Assembly (NCBI RefSeq): GCF_000203815.1
Contig: NW_004457703.1
Coordinates: 1 to 64,000, forward strand
Direction of reading: 5' to 3'
Source of the DNA: Cavenderia fasciculata
Lineage: Eukaryota > Evosea > Eumycetozoa > Acytosteliales > Cavenderiaceae
DNA length: 64,000 nucleotides
Position numbers and translations under genes: made by a program. Numbering within the stretch: position 1 is the stretch's first letter; every line of letters starts with the position of its first letter. Positions 12,535 to 23,617 of the stretch are shown in pieces. Below the pieces are notes generated by a model that ran no database searches, was not told where the DNA came from, and worked only from the letters and a program-made list of their open reading frames with translations.

Positions 12535-13337
12535 TTAAAAATCGGTTGTAATCGGATGGTACCCTTGTTTGATTTTATCAGATACAAATTCCTCAAGCGA
12601 TTGGTAATGTATGGTCTTGGCTGGCAACGATTGTTGTGAAAGAACTGTTGGTGTTCTACTGATCTTTACTTGTTGTTGTTGTTGTTGTGTCTCGGCATTA
12701 TTATTATTATTGTTGTTTGAGGTGATTGAACCAGTCAAAGGTGATGATGACGATGATGATTTTCTTGTTGGGACATTTTCAACATGATAACCTTGAGAAG
12801 AAGATTTGATAAGAGTGTGTTGTACCTTTCGATGGGGATCGGAAAGATAAGAAAAAACAAAGCTACCTGGTCGACTGTTGCTATTTCTAATGATAAATGA
12901 TCCTGCCTCCTTTCCTGATAATAGTGATGCAGCACCATTGGTCTCGAGCGTTCCAAAGAACCACTTCTTTTGGAAAACACCAGATTCTTTTAATTTAATC
13001 TTTGCCTGTCTCCTTAGTTTGGCACCTTCATTATCTGGTTTGGTACTGGCCCAATCTTTGAGTACTTCGGACCAGTGGTATAGGGCATAGTGGTAATTTC
13101 TTTTGATTCGAACTGCTTGTTTAAATTTTTCAACTGCCTCCATGTATAGTTTGTCTGCCTCACTGTCCTGTGCCTTTGCTGCATTATGAGCCCTTAGTCC
13201 TAACAATATTCCTAAATGGGCAAGTATAGCAAAATCATCTGGTTTTGATTCAATGGCTTGTTTAAATTTCTGCCCTGCCAACTCTAAAAATCTATCAGCA
13301 TCTTTATCATAAATAGGAGGTTGAAACTTTAAACTAC

Positions 13338-13398
<61 letters not shown>

Positions 13399-16300
13399 TT
13401 GATTATTTTGATTATTTTGATTATTTTGATTAACTTGTTTTTCTTTTGACATTGCAGCAATTGCTTGATGGAATAAAGATACACCTTGTTGATAAGGAAC
13501 CATGTGAAGGAATTTAACCTTTGGTTCTATTTCTAAAATATCACTGGTTTCTAAAAGTATTGGTCCACCCTTTCCATGTTCTTTTTCATCAACAAAGAAT
13601 GACAATGGAGCTTGTTCGAATTTTTTATGTATGCCATTGGAAAAGACAATACCTGTCATTTGAGATAGCCTTTCAACTAATAGCTCTAGTGAAAAACCAT
13701 CAATATCCAGGCTCTGTAGCATCGCAATTATAAACATTCTATTTAAAAACTGTACAATCTTGTTTATAATGTCTAGGTCCAACAATGGTGTTTGAGAAGT
13801 TTGATGATGATGATGAGTTGGAGACCCAAGTTTTGGAGATGATTGAGATTGGGGATAGATCATCCTCTGATATTCCCTTAGCCTATTCTTTATCTTTCTT
13901 GCTATTATTTCAGTGTTGATAATTGTGGTAAATCTAATATCCAATGAATGTATATCTGTTTTTTTAAGTTTACTGAGGTATCTCATATTGATACCTTCTC
14001 GATGCATGCTGTCAACCAAAGATATGTTGTGAGAAAGTTCAATGATACTTGAACATTTTGATTTTTTGATTCTAAAATAAAAAAAGAGAATTAGTTGACC
14101 TGTTAACTTTTGTTGTTGTTTTGTAGTTGCAATTTTTTACTTTTGATTCAAGGTTAAAACGAAATTGGGTATAACTTCGCACAATAATCTTTTTTGAGCC
14201 TTTTCAACCTCATCATTATTTTGGTCCTTGTCTTGTGGATTGGAAAATTTTGTAAAGGCATCTGAACTTAGGGGTGTCTTATTTGATCTAACTAGCTCAG
14301 GACGTAGTAGATTATAAAGATGTGAAGCTGTACGAGGATTAGTACCGGATGGTTTTTCTGGAGGAAAAGTACGGGCTGTATCAATCACAACAAAGTGATT
14401 ATCTTGTGTTAAATGACCTTCAACTATAAAAAAAAAAGGAAAGGAAAGATAATTAATAAGAAAACTATTATTAATTTTGCTTTTTCAATCCATCAATATA
14501 GATCTATATCTATTACTTACTATCACAAGGAGAATAAAGGAATTTTTCATTTGGAGACTCTCCAGTATAATGACCTTTAATGTTCATAATTTCGGCTGCT
14601 TGTTTCATTTTCAATGACATGAGTGAGTTATCATCGTGTATTGTCTTTCCTTGGTCATTTGAACCATAGACTATAGTATCTTTATTGATTGCCAGCTCAC
14701 TTGTGGCAATCAAACGATAGCCCATGTAATCTATCAAAGCCATCAATGGAAGATAGAGACCATCGATATTACAGTTAAAATATCCCATTAGACCTTTTAG
14801 CTCATGTGCCGATGCCTTGAAAGAAAATTGATCTCCACCATATATACCATAGACATCAAATGCAAATTTAAAAAATATTCCATCTTTTAAATACTTTGTT
14901 CCTCCAGCCACTCCTCCAATCTCGTAGATTGGAATACTTGGCTTTAATTTCCCACGCTCCTGTATAATGGTCATTCCATGTCTAGTTGCCACTTGTACAA
15001 ACTCTTCTGCAATTTTTTGAATCTCTTGGCTTCGCAATCTAACCGCGTTAACGAAAAAGTAAAATATTAGTGGGTGAACAAAAAAGTGGATGTGCTAGTT
15101 GGTTGGTTGGTTGGTTGGTACGTACAAGCTTTCGTTTCCGCAATTATGCTCCATACGCAAAGCGTTCCAGAAATCTAAAGACCAATTTCTTACTGCTGTC
15201 GTTTGAGGTTCTGTCTCTGATTGTGGTTTTTCCCCAATTAAACCGCTTGAGATATTGACTTGGTCATCAATCATCATTCCTCCATCTTGGTCATTGTGAT
15301 TGGATGATAGTGAGAGATTTTCCAAAATATAATTATTGGTCCCATAGGTAGTGGCTATCGATTGGTCATTATCTTTAATATAATTGAATATAGGTGATGT
15401 AGAGGGTGGTGATACAGAATGAATATTGTTTGTCTCAATCTTGGAAAGTGATTCTGAAACCCTTCTATTTGCCTCTGATAACATTTCCAGTGAGTGTTGT
15501 TGTTTTTGAAATTCAATATCATTTCCATTGTTGTCTATTCTATTCTTATTATTTATATTATTATTATTATTATTTATATTAATATTTTTACTACTACTAC
15601 TACTACTATTACTACCACAACTATTATTAGCGATGTTGATATTTGTTATAGGTTTGTTGTTGTTGTTGTTGTTGTTGTTTGTAGAAGGTGTACAATTATA
15701 ATAACTGCTATAGACAGCTTGATTAAACTTTTCCTTCTCTTCGACGACGGGTGATCTATTTAACTTGGTAGTATGGTTGTGTTGTTGTTGTTGTTGTGAT
15801 GGCGATAGCGATGGTAGATTTTGTGCAGAAAGAGTTGATAGAGGTGTATCAATTTTTCTTACCTCTTTGTTGTTGTTGTTGTAGTGATGTTGATGAAGAT
15901 GTTGATGAGGTGGCAGATGGGTAATGTTCTCTTTTATTGAAATGGTTGATAGTAGGTATATTGATAAATGATATTTCAAAGAGATCAGATTCTAAAAAAG
16001 GACTCTTTTTTAGTTGATCGATATGAATGAAAACATTGTTACTAAATTGTTGTTGTTGTTGAGATGGTTGTATTGGTGGCGGAGATGGTGCTGTATTTGC
16101 AGTGGATGGAGAAGATGGAGGAGAAGATAGTGGAATCATTGTTGTGGTCGAGGTTTCTACTGCGCTCTTTCTCAGCGTCGACAGAAAGCCCACATACTCT
16201 AGTAGATTTTGCAAGTCATCAGGGTTTCGATCAAATATTTGTTGATAGTTGTTTGCAATCTCTGTAATCTTTGTATTGGGTATAGATAATGCTGTTGTTG

Positions 16301-16415
16301 CTACTGTTGTTGTTGTTGTTGTTGTTTGTTGTTGATGGTTTTTAGATGATGATGATACAGTATTAGGTGTCGATGCAGCTGCTTTGTGGTCTTTACTATT
16401 GTCAATATTGGACAT
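12535..16415 (-). CDS. CLU-domain / TPR / SH2 fusion protein
   Basis: Exons 16415-15863, 15738 (uncertain)-15126, 15038-14521, 14423-14141 and 14071-12535, about 1167 residues. The N-terminal half is Ser/Thr/Asn/Gln-rich. The central part has the CLU signature: NWSLDFWNALRMEHNCGNES, IYEIGGVAGGTKYLKDGIFF, then CDIEGHLTQDNHFVVIDTAR followed by FPPEKP, HLYNLLRPELVR, PLSSDAFTKF and HREGINMRYL. After a poly-Asn run come TPR-like helices (ADRFLELAGQKFKQAI, YMEAVEKFKQAVRIKRNYHY). The C-terminus is an SH2 domain: WFFGTLE, GSFIIRNSNSRPGSFVFSYL (Arg of the FLVR strand kept) and HYQSLEEFV. Canonical CLU proteins act in mitochondrial distribution; SH2 binds phosphotyrosine. The join near 15863 is doubtful (see findings). 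I know of no named gene with this layout. Confidence 0.8.
13335..13398. repeat. (ATT)n coding repeat (poly-Asn)
   Basis: About 20 ATT units, read on the minus strand as a poly-Asn run between the CLU and TPR-like parts of the SH2 protein. Confidence 0.85.
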
Positions 16416-17774
16416 TTCTTAAATTGTTTGATTGATTATAAATCAATTCTTCAAGATGCTTGTTCAACTTTTGTTCAAAAAATTGCAGTTTTTAAAAAAA
16501 AAAAATATATATATATATATATTTTATTATTATTACACTAGCCAACAACTACAATTATTTTGATGTTTTTGTTCATTTTTCTTTTTTTAATCAAATATTT
16601 AAATGTCATTAAATCAATTCAATAGATAAACAACAAAAGATTCTTTTTATTCTTTGGTTGTCAAAAAGTAATTTAAATTTAAATTTAAAAATATAAATAA
16701 AAGGTTGGAAAAGTATATTAAAATGAATATTAGAAAGAATTCCTTGATTAACATTGCCTAGGCTTTTTGATATAAAATATATAGGGTGTTTACTTTGAAA
16801 ATATATAAATTGTAGATCCAAAAAAGACGAACGACGATTAATCACTCGCACTACTGTTGCCTCTTAAAAACTAATATAGGTACCTGGCCACTTTCTAAAA
16901 CCAAGAGAGACCTCTTTCCTCGTTGACCAGATTCTTTTTCAAGATGTTAATCCCCCTACTATGGGGGCTCATGAAACTAAAAATATTTTGTTGATTCGTT
17001 TGGCACTATTTTTAGGTTTTTTTTAAATTGCATCTCCAGATCCCAGTTTTTGTGAAACCAATCCTCCTCGTCTCCCGCACCAACCTCTCTGCTGCTGCTG
17101 CTAGCTTCCGCCGTTTGATACTAACGCATGAACGGGAGGGTAAAGAGCTGCTGCTTTACAATGTTTATCACCAACCAACGGCGGCTTCCACCTTGTGTGT
17201 GTTTGGTTTGTGTGTGTATGTGTGTGTGACAACAAAACAATCTTTAGAACTATTATTAGACAAAAAGAAAGTTGTCTATACCCACCACTTCCATTTCCAT
17301 AAAGGCTTGTTGGTTGTTTTTTTTTTTTGTTTACATTCGTTAGCTCTTCTATCTATCTCTGAATTTATTTATTCCTTATTACAACAACATCAACAACATA
17401 ACATCAATACTACTTTGGTTTATCTTTTCATCAACAACACATTCTCTCTACACTAGAATTTTAGTTAAACACACTACAAGCACCACATTACTCAACAACA
17501 ACAACAAATTCATAGCTCAATTTAAACCCAAACAACCAACCGATTCAATTACAAATTTTATATTTAGGTATGATCATTATGATTAAACTTTTCTATCTCT
17601 ATCCTCTCTCTATCTCTTGTTCTTCCTCTTGTGTTTACTTTACAGATATGTATTAGAGACATTTAGGTGGAAAGCCGTGTTCTATATACTTTTTTTTTTT
17701 TCCCATTACCGGTGTTGTCCACCTACATGCACATTTATTTATTCTTTCAACAATGAATAAACTGTTGCTGGAGG

Positions 17775-17811
<37 letters not shown>

Positions 17812-18151
17812 TTTTTTCTCTTTTTCACAAACAGCAAAAGGTGTGATTCAACAGATACAACAATAGAGAGAGAGAACATCAAATACTACTACTACTCTGC
17901 GATTAGCATCAACATCAAAAATAGAAACCCCAGTTGAGCTGGTTCATCCAATTATATTGCACGTCAAGGAGGAAAAAAAAAAAACAAAAACATGGATAAA
18001 TGAAGCTGCAGCATCCTCCTCACATGCGAACAAGTACTTGTAGTGTTATGACAGTGATTTTGATCACCAAACCATTATCAACCACCACCACCTATTACTC
18101 CACCAATCGTTTTGTTGAAGCAAAAGTTACCACTCTCCTAACCTATTTTTG

Positions 18152-18187
<36 letters not shown>

Positions 18188-18577
18188 CTCCTTTCCTCCA
18201 ACAACTCTTGATCCCTCACCTCTCTTTACAATTCAACTAATAACCTTATTCTTTTTTTTTCTTTTTATACCAAAAATACAGCAAGTCCCACTCAATCAAT
18301 CAATCAATCAAAAGATTTATCCATCCACCAGTCACCAATCTTTTTAAATAGTCACATTTTTGCGCCTTTATTATATTTTAAATAATAGTAATAATAATCG
18401 TTTTTTTTTAGTTTAGTAAATTTTCTTTGTACACATTTTTTACCATACATCAAAACCACACAATTAATCAAAAAAGATACACCAATATAATACTTTAAAT
18501 TTACATATATATATATATATTTTAACAATAATAGATAATAATAATATAAACACAATATTGATCTAAAAAAAAAAAAA
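16416..18577. other. Long gene-free region upstream of the RGS gene
   Basis: More than 2 kb with no supported coding exon. Contents: TA repeat at about 16505-16522, a 31-base poly-A at about 17779-17809, a poly-T of about 34 bases at 18158-18187 and several CAACAA stretches. A less AT-rich block at 17030-17180 gives an open frame (17028-17456) without recognisable domains. A donor-like AG/GTATG at about 17568 and an acceptor-like ATACAG at about 18281 would fit a noncoding 5' exon and leader intron of the RGS gene. This is inference. A weak minus-strand frame at 16851-16609 is Phe/Ile-rich and unsupported. Confidence 0.5.
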
Positions 18578-18826
18578 ATGATATACCCAAACGATGTTAT
18601 GAATGAGGTACTAAGAGATGAAATTGGTTGTAATTTATTTAAAAATTATCTCAGAACCATATATTGCTCTGAAACCTTACAATTTTGGATGGAAATAGAG
18701 ATGTTTAAGCAAGTTGCCCCACCAGCCCAAAATTCTCAAGGTTCCACAGGACCATTGGTTGCATTCTCATCTGCTCCAATCGATCAATCATCATCCTCAT
18801 CAAATATTTCCTCAACCACTACCACC

Positions 18827-18861
<35 letters not shown>

Positions 18862-19303
18862 CATGTCATCAGCTGATTTGTCGTCGTCTCCCCCATCACC
18901 AACTAATAATGGCGCCACCACCAACAAGAAGAACAAAAGTCGTAGAAATAGTAGCGATCGTAAATATTTACCACAAGACGATCTTAGACAAAAGGCACAA
19001 GCAATTTTCGATCATTACCTCGAGAATGGAAGCGAGTTTGAACTCAATATCGATGCTATTAGTCGTGAACATGTTCGTCTCCGTCTTTCCGAAGAGATCG
19101 ATGCCAACATCTTTGACGATGTCCAAAAAGTTGTATATGAATCATTATGGATGGATTGTTTCCCTCCTTTCACCCACACTGCCGCCTACCACAAATATAA
19201 ACAAGAGACTGGAAAGTGTCACCTCCCAGAGTTCTTACGCATATCTTTTAAGAGAAAATCACCAAAGAATCAAGTTAACTTTGAACTTAAAGAAATGAGA
19301 TAA
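18578..19303 (+). CDS. RGS-domain protein with a low-complexity insert
   Basis: Single-exon gene of 241 residues, a probable GTPase-activating regulator of G-alpha subunits. The RGS core begins at once: LFKNYLRTIYCSETLQFWMEIEMFKQ (helices 3-4) at residues about 19-48. It is then interrupted by about 95 residues of Ser/Thr/Asn/Pro-rich sequence and a basic stretch. It resumes with LRQKAQAIFDHYLENG, FELNIDAISREHVRLRL, IFDDVQKVVYESLWMDCFPP and FTHTAAYHKYKQ. The start is the first ATG after a poly-A leader, which is typical of dictyostelid genes. A G-alpha gene lies about 26 kb downstream, but no link is shown. Confidence 0.9.
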
Positions 19304-19433
19304 TAATAATAATAATAAATAGTTATCAATAGTAATAATAGTAATCATAATAATAATAAACACCAACAACAAACATTAACAACAATGTGCCTCCCCCCCA
19401 AAAAATAATATACATAATCACACAAAACATAAC

Positions 19434-19468
<35 letters not shown>

Positions 19469-19802
19469 CAAAACTACAGATTTCTCATATGTATTTTGAC
19501 ATTTAATCAATACTACACCCCCACTAACAATCCTCTTGAAATCTCTAACCAACAACAATCATTGTCAATATGGATTCTTTCCAGATTGATGTTGGATTAA
19601 CAACCAAGAGTTAAAATCCATTTTTTTTTTTATTGTGCAGCTCACTCTACTAAATTCTCCAACACCACCATCACAACAATAACAACAACCAAAAGCTGCG
19701 CCACATTATCAATGTACTATACTATAAACATACCACTATCACTCTCGACATGATCATAATTGATAATAATAATAATAATAATAATTAATAATAATAGTTA
19801 AT

Positions 19803-19855
<53 letters not shown>

Positions 19856-20075
19856 TACGATTGCCCATCAACTTTGATGGGCACCAAGATTAATAAACCT
19901 AATTTATAGTTGTCTTAAACCTAAAAATTAATTAATAAATTTAATTAAAAACTTTGAGGTTTCTTTTTCTAATTTAATTTAAAACGAACGAAAAAAAATC
20001 ATCGTCTTTAACAAATATCATTAATCTTCTCTGTTGATAGAATAAACTATCTTGATACAAAGGTTGACAGAATAG
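19304..20075. other. Intergenic region with AAT repeats and a hairpin
   Basis: No coding exon seen. It holds AAT/ATA repeats (about 19430-19465, 19765-19855) and CAACAA-rich DNA. A perfect hairpin (19862-19883) is followed by AATAAA, listed separately. Confidence 0.6.
19862..19883. other. Perfect 9-10 bp hairpin followed by AATAAA
   Basis: TGCCCATCA and TGATGGGCA are exact reverse complements around a 4-base centre (ACTT). The central A-T can also pair, giving 10 bp. AATAAA starts at 19892. The stem is GC-rich in very AT-rich surroundings. Role unknown: RNA hairpin at a 3' end or a palindromic protein site are both possible. Confidence 0.6.
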
Positions 20076-21290
20076 ATGTTAAAGAGCATATCACTCAAGC
20101 TCTTGCCAAAAATATCTACTAGATCGTGGTCATCATCATCATCAATAACAACAACAACAACAACAAAAAAGGTATTTCCTATCAATCGTAGTAACAATAA
20201 TAGCATTATCAGCAGATATACAATGTCACAACAACATAAAGATGATGATTACGATGGCACAAAGGGATTAGAAATGGCAAATATCATTATATTGGAGGGT
20301 AATATCAGTGCAGGGTATGTTGATATATTTTGTGATCTATCTGTGTCTATCTTATCTTTAGATAATAACAAATTTTTCTCTAGAAAGACCTATCTTTGCA
20401 ACAAACTTGGCGAGTTATTAAACTACAAAGTATTCCTTGAACCAACAACTACCAACCCATTTCTAGAACAATTCTACAAAGAACCTTCAAAATATGCATT
20501 GGAAATGCAATTATGGTTACTCAACCAAAGGTATCACACTTATAAAGCTGCTTTGACTTATTGCTCCAATAATATAGGTAATAATAATAATACTAGTAAC
20601 AATAATATAGATATAGATAATATAGATATAGATAATATAGAAATAGATAATATAGACAAACAAGAACAATCCAACCAAAAAGCCTCTGCTGGTGTTATAT
20701 TAGATCGATCTGTATTCAGTGATTGGGTGTTTGCAGAGAACTGTAGAAGGGAAGGATTGATATCTTCCGAAGGATTTTCTAAATATTCAGATAAAAGGAA
20801 ACAATTAATATCAACCATTGAAATACCTCACACAACAATCTATCTCTCAGTAGAGCCATCCGAATGCCAAAGAAGAATACAATCACTGAGAAAAAGGGTA
20901 TGTACTCTAGAAAATGTTCCAACACTACTATCTAGATTTATTAAAACTTCAACTTTTTAATTTCGATAATGTTGTTAGGAATGCGAGCAATCCATCCCAT
21001 TGTCCTATTTAGAAGGATTGGATTCATGTTACCAAGTTTTTTTAGATGAAATGAAGCAAAGAGGATCAAAGGTTTTGGTTGTAGATTGGAATCGTTTTGG
21101 TGATGCTTCCGATTTGATCAAACAATTGGGAATTTCCTCTGACAATGGCAAGCTCAAATACAAATCAATCAAGAATATTAATGGTGACGGCGATGATGAT
21201 GATTTTCAAGATCGAAATAAAAGTGAATTAGATTTCTTGAAACTTGAGAATCACAGATCCACCATCTCCATAACAAATAATCAACAATAA
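20076..21290 (+). CDS. Deoxynucleoside kinase (dAdo/dGuo kinase family), possible mitochondrial form
   Basis: Salvage enzyme phosphorylating deoxynucleosides. Three exons: 20076-20314, 20384-20897 and 20979-21290, joining in phase to 354 residues. The first join creates the P-loop IILEGNISAGKTYLCNKL. Other motifs are FLEPTTTNPFLEQFYKEPSK, ALEMQLWLLNQRYHTY, VILDRSVFSDWVFAENC (the DRS motif) and, across the second join, RKRECEQSIPLSYLEGLDSCY (lid and ERS-like region). The first about 25 residues are basic/Ser-rich without acids (MLKSISLKLLPKISTRSWSS), like a mitochondrial presequence. An internal Met (MSQQHKDDD) could start a cytosolic form. An Asn/Ile/Asp repeat (about 20575-20660) is inserted before the DRS motif. 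Substrate preference cannot be told. Confidence 0.9.
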
Positions 21291-21304
21291 ATCATAAAGA
21301 TGTA

Positions 21305-21335
<31 letters not shown>

Positions 21336-21358
21336 GGCACTTTGTTGTTTTTATTTAT

Positions 21359-22724
21359 TTATTGTTGTTGTTGTTCATAGACAAGGATGTAAGCTTCAGA
21401 TACAGCAATAAGGGGAGCCATTGTTTCTTTTACTGTCAAATCTTGCACTTCATACCATTTATCCAATGTTTTGTGGTACAGATAAACAATATAATTACCT
21501 TGGTTAATATCACCTTCATGTTTGATCATTGCCATCAAATTGTATTTGTACTTTTCGACATCATCATTGATACTTTGGTTGTCTCTTGATATAACTATTT
21601 TTTTTTTTTTTTTTTTTTAAATAAATAAATAAATATATTATAATTAAATAACTTTAAAAAGTCTACTTACAATCTTTCATTTCCAAATTCTTTAGAGGAA
21701 AGTTAACAATGGTTGATTCTTTTTCAGTAAAAAAGTTGTTTTGTGAGAATCGTTTGATGGAAAAGACTAGATAGCTAGGCAGTTTTAAAAGTCTAAATCG
21801 TTTAATGTCTCCATTTGGGAAAATCTTTTCTGTTGATCCATCGTATTTGTTTAGCAATTCATAGAGTGGGATTTGGGGAATAAAACTCTTGTCACGATCT
21901 TCTTTGAAAATAGATCGAGATGGAAGGTCTAGGGCTAGTGTAAAGAATGGTATTATCTGTTTGGTGGTTTTGAACTCTTGGTTGTTGGTTATATTGTCTT
22001 GTTCTTCTTGTTGTGTTGGTGCTTTAAGAAGACTTTTGGTTGTAACTTCTACCATTCCTTGAAATGTATTGGTTATGATTGTAGAAGAAGAAGAAGAGGA
22101 GGAGGAGGAGGAGGAGGAGGAGGAGGAGGATGAAGAGTTACCAGTGATGTTTTTTTGTTCAATGATATCATTATTTAAAGAATTTAATAACCACTGAAGC
22201 AAATCAAGTGGATCACTTTCAACACCAATACTAAATCTTTTTTTGCTTGCTTTAATCACAGCCTGAATAAGTTCGTGTGGACTAACTTGAGATTTAAAGT
22301 TACGAGGATTCCACATTCTTCTGAGTAGTTCAGAAAATGTTGATACCAATGCTGATGATTTACTAAATGAGATGTGAACATTATTTTGATTATTATTTTG
22401 ATTATTTCTATTTTCAATTTGTTGAAGAGGATCTATAAAATAGTTTCTAATTGGCACAATTTTTGATAAGGTTTGAATGATAACATTTACAAATGTATTG
22501 TTTTTAATGTTGTTTAGTCCCACCATACCAGGGTAGTATAGTCCACCATCAAGTGATCTAGACTGTTTTATATTGCTGTCCATTTTTGATATTTGTTCTT
22601 TTGTAAATGTTGGATTGATTAAATACTATATTATAATGGTTATAGTTTAAATAATAATAATAATAATAATAAATTGTGTGTTGTTAGAAGGTGAAGAAAG
22701 TCAATTAATTAAGATGATATGGTC

Positions 22725-22818
<94 letters not shown>

Positions 22819-23384
22819 TTCTCTTTCTCTGTCTCTTTCTCTTTTATACATACTCTTATATCATCAAGAGATGGATCAATGATTTCATAGTCTTCGGGAA
22901 GACAATAAAACTTTTGAGTGTGAAGATTAGCAAAGACATGATGATTACTCTGTAGACAATGATAGTGGGCATGTGATCCTTCTCCTCTTCCTTGAAAGTT
23001 TTTACCACAAACCAAACAGGCATATACATTGTGTTTCACCATAGAGATTGAGCAGACTTTATCAAAATCAAAGTCTAATACTCCCCTATTGACAGTATCC
23101 AGGTAGGGACAATCTCTTCTAGCTATAGTTGATTTTGAAGAATAAGAAGAAGAAGAGGAAGGTGTTGTAAGTGGAGTTTGATTGTTGTTATCATTATTGG
23201 TTGGATTGTGATATCTCTTTCGACTCTTGTTTCCGGCCAACATTGATGCAATATCAATATCCTCATCGTCATCAACAACATATTGATCAGATGCAACCCT
23301 CTTTTTGTTGTCCTTTTCCTCTACTATTGTATTGATGGCATTTCTGTTGTCTTTGTTGTTGTTGTTGTTGTTGTTGTTTGACAT
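21359..23384 (-). CDS. USP39/Sad1-like spliceosomal ubiquitin-protease homologue
   Basis: Component of U4/U6.U5 tri-snRNP maturation in other eukaryotes. Exons 23384-22854, 22625-21671 and 21594-21359 join in phase to 573 residues. The ZnF-UBP domain has CPYLDTVNRGVLDFDFDKVC, YACLVCGKNFQGRG, HHVFANLHTQKFYCLPEDYE and SLDDIR. The USP-like domain starts across the join at RYLINPTFTKEQISKMD and has LDGGLYYPGMVGLNNIKNNT. Asn stands where an active USP has its nucleophilic Cys, as in USP39, so it is probably catalytically dead. WNPRNFKSQVSPHELIQAV and GNYIVYLYHKTLDKWYEVQD (near the C-terminus) also match the family. Exon 1 starts with poly-Asn. Intron 1 contains a long CT repeat. Confidence 0.94.
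22725..22808. repeat. (CT)n microsatellite in USP39 intron 1
   Basis: About 42 CT units (GA in the transcript), starting about 45 nt after the 5' splice site at 22853/22854 and followed by interrupted CTTT/CTCT units. It creates spurious Leu-Ser and Arg-Glu open frames on both strands. Confidence 0.95.
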
Positions 23385-23617
23385 TGATTGAAAAATGTTA
23401 CAAAATTAATTTCGCCCCCATTCTGATCAAGTGGAGGTTCAAAAAAAAAAAAATTAAAAAAAATTAAAAAAAAACCCTTTTCCTAATTTAATCTAAAGGG
23501 GGTTGGTGAAGATGATTTCTTTTTTACTGCAACAAATAATAATAATAATAATCATTAAATAATTCCTTCAAATAGATAATAATCAAAAGATTAGATTTTT
23601 TTTTTTTTTTTTAAAAA

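Noticed and set aside
16609-16851. 80-residue frame on the minus strand
   Set aside because: Phe/Ile/Lys-rich from AT-rich DNA, no domain, no signal, no good leader. A spliced form was considered but nothing supports it.
17028-17456. 142-residue frame on the plus strand in the RGS leader
   Set aside because: No domain, irregular composition, and it lies in a region that looks like untranslated leader. Kept only as part of the gene-free description.
22678-22955. Leu-Ser repeat frames on the plus strand
   Set aside because: Product of the CT microsatellite inside USP39 intron 1 and antisense to the zinc-finger exon.
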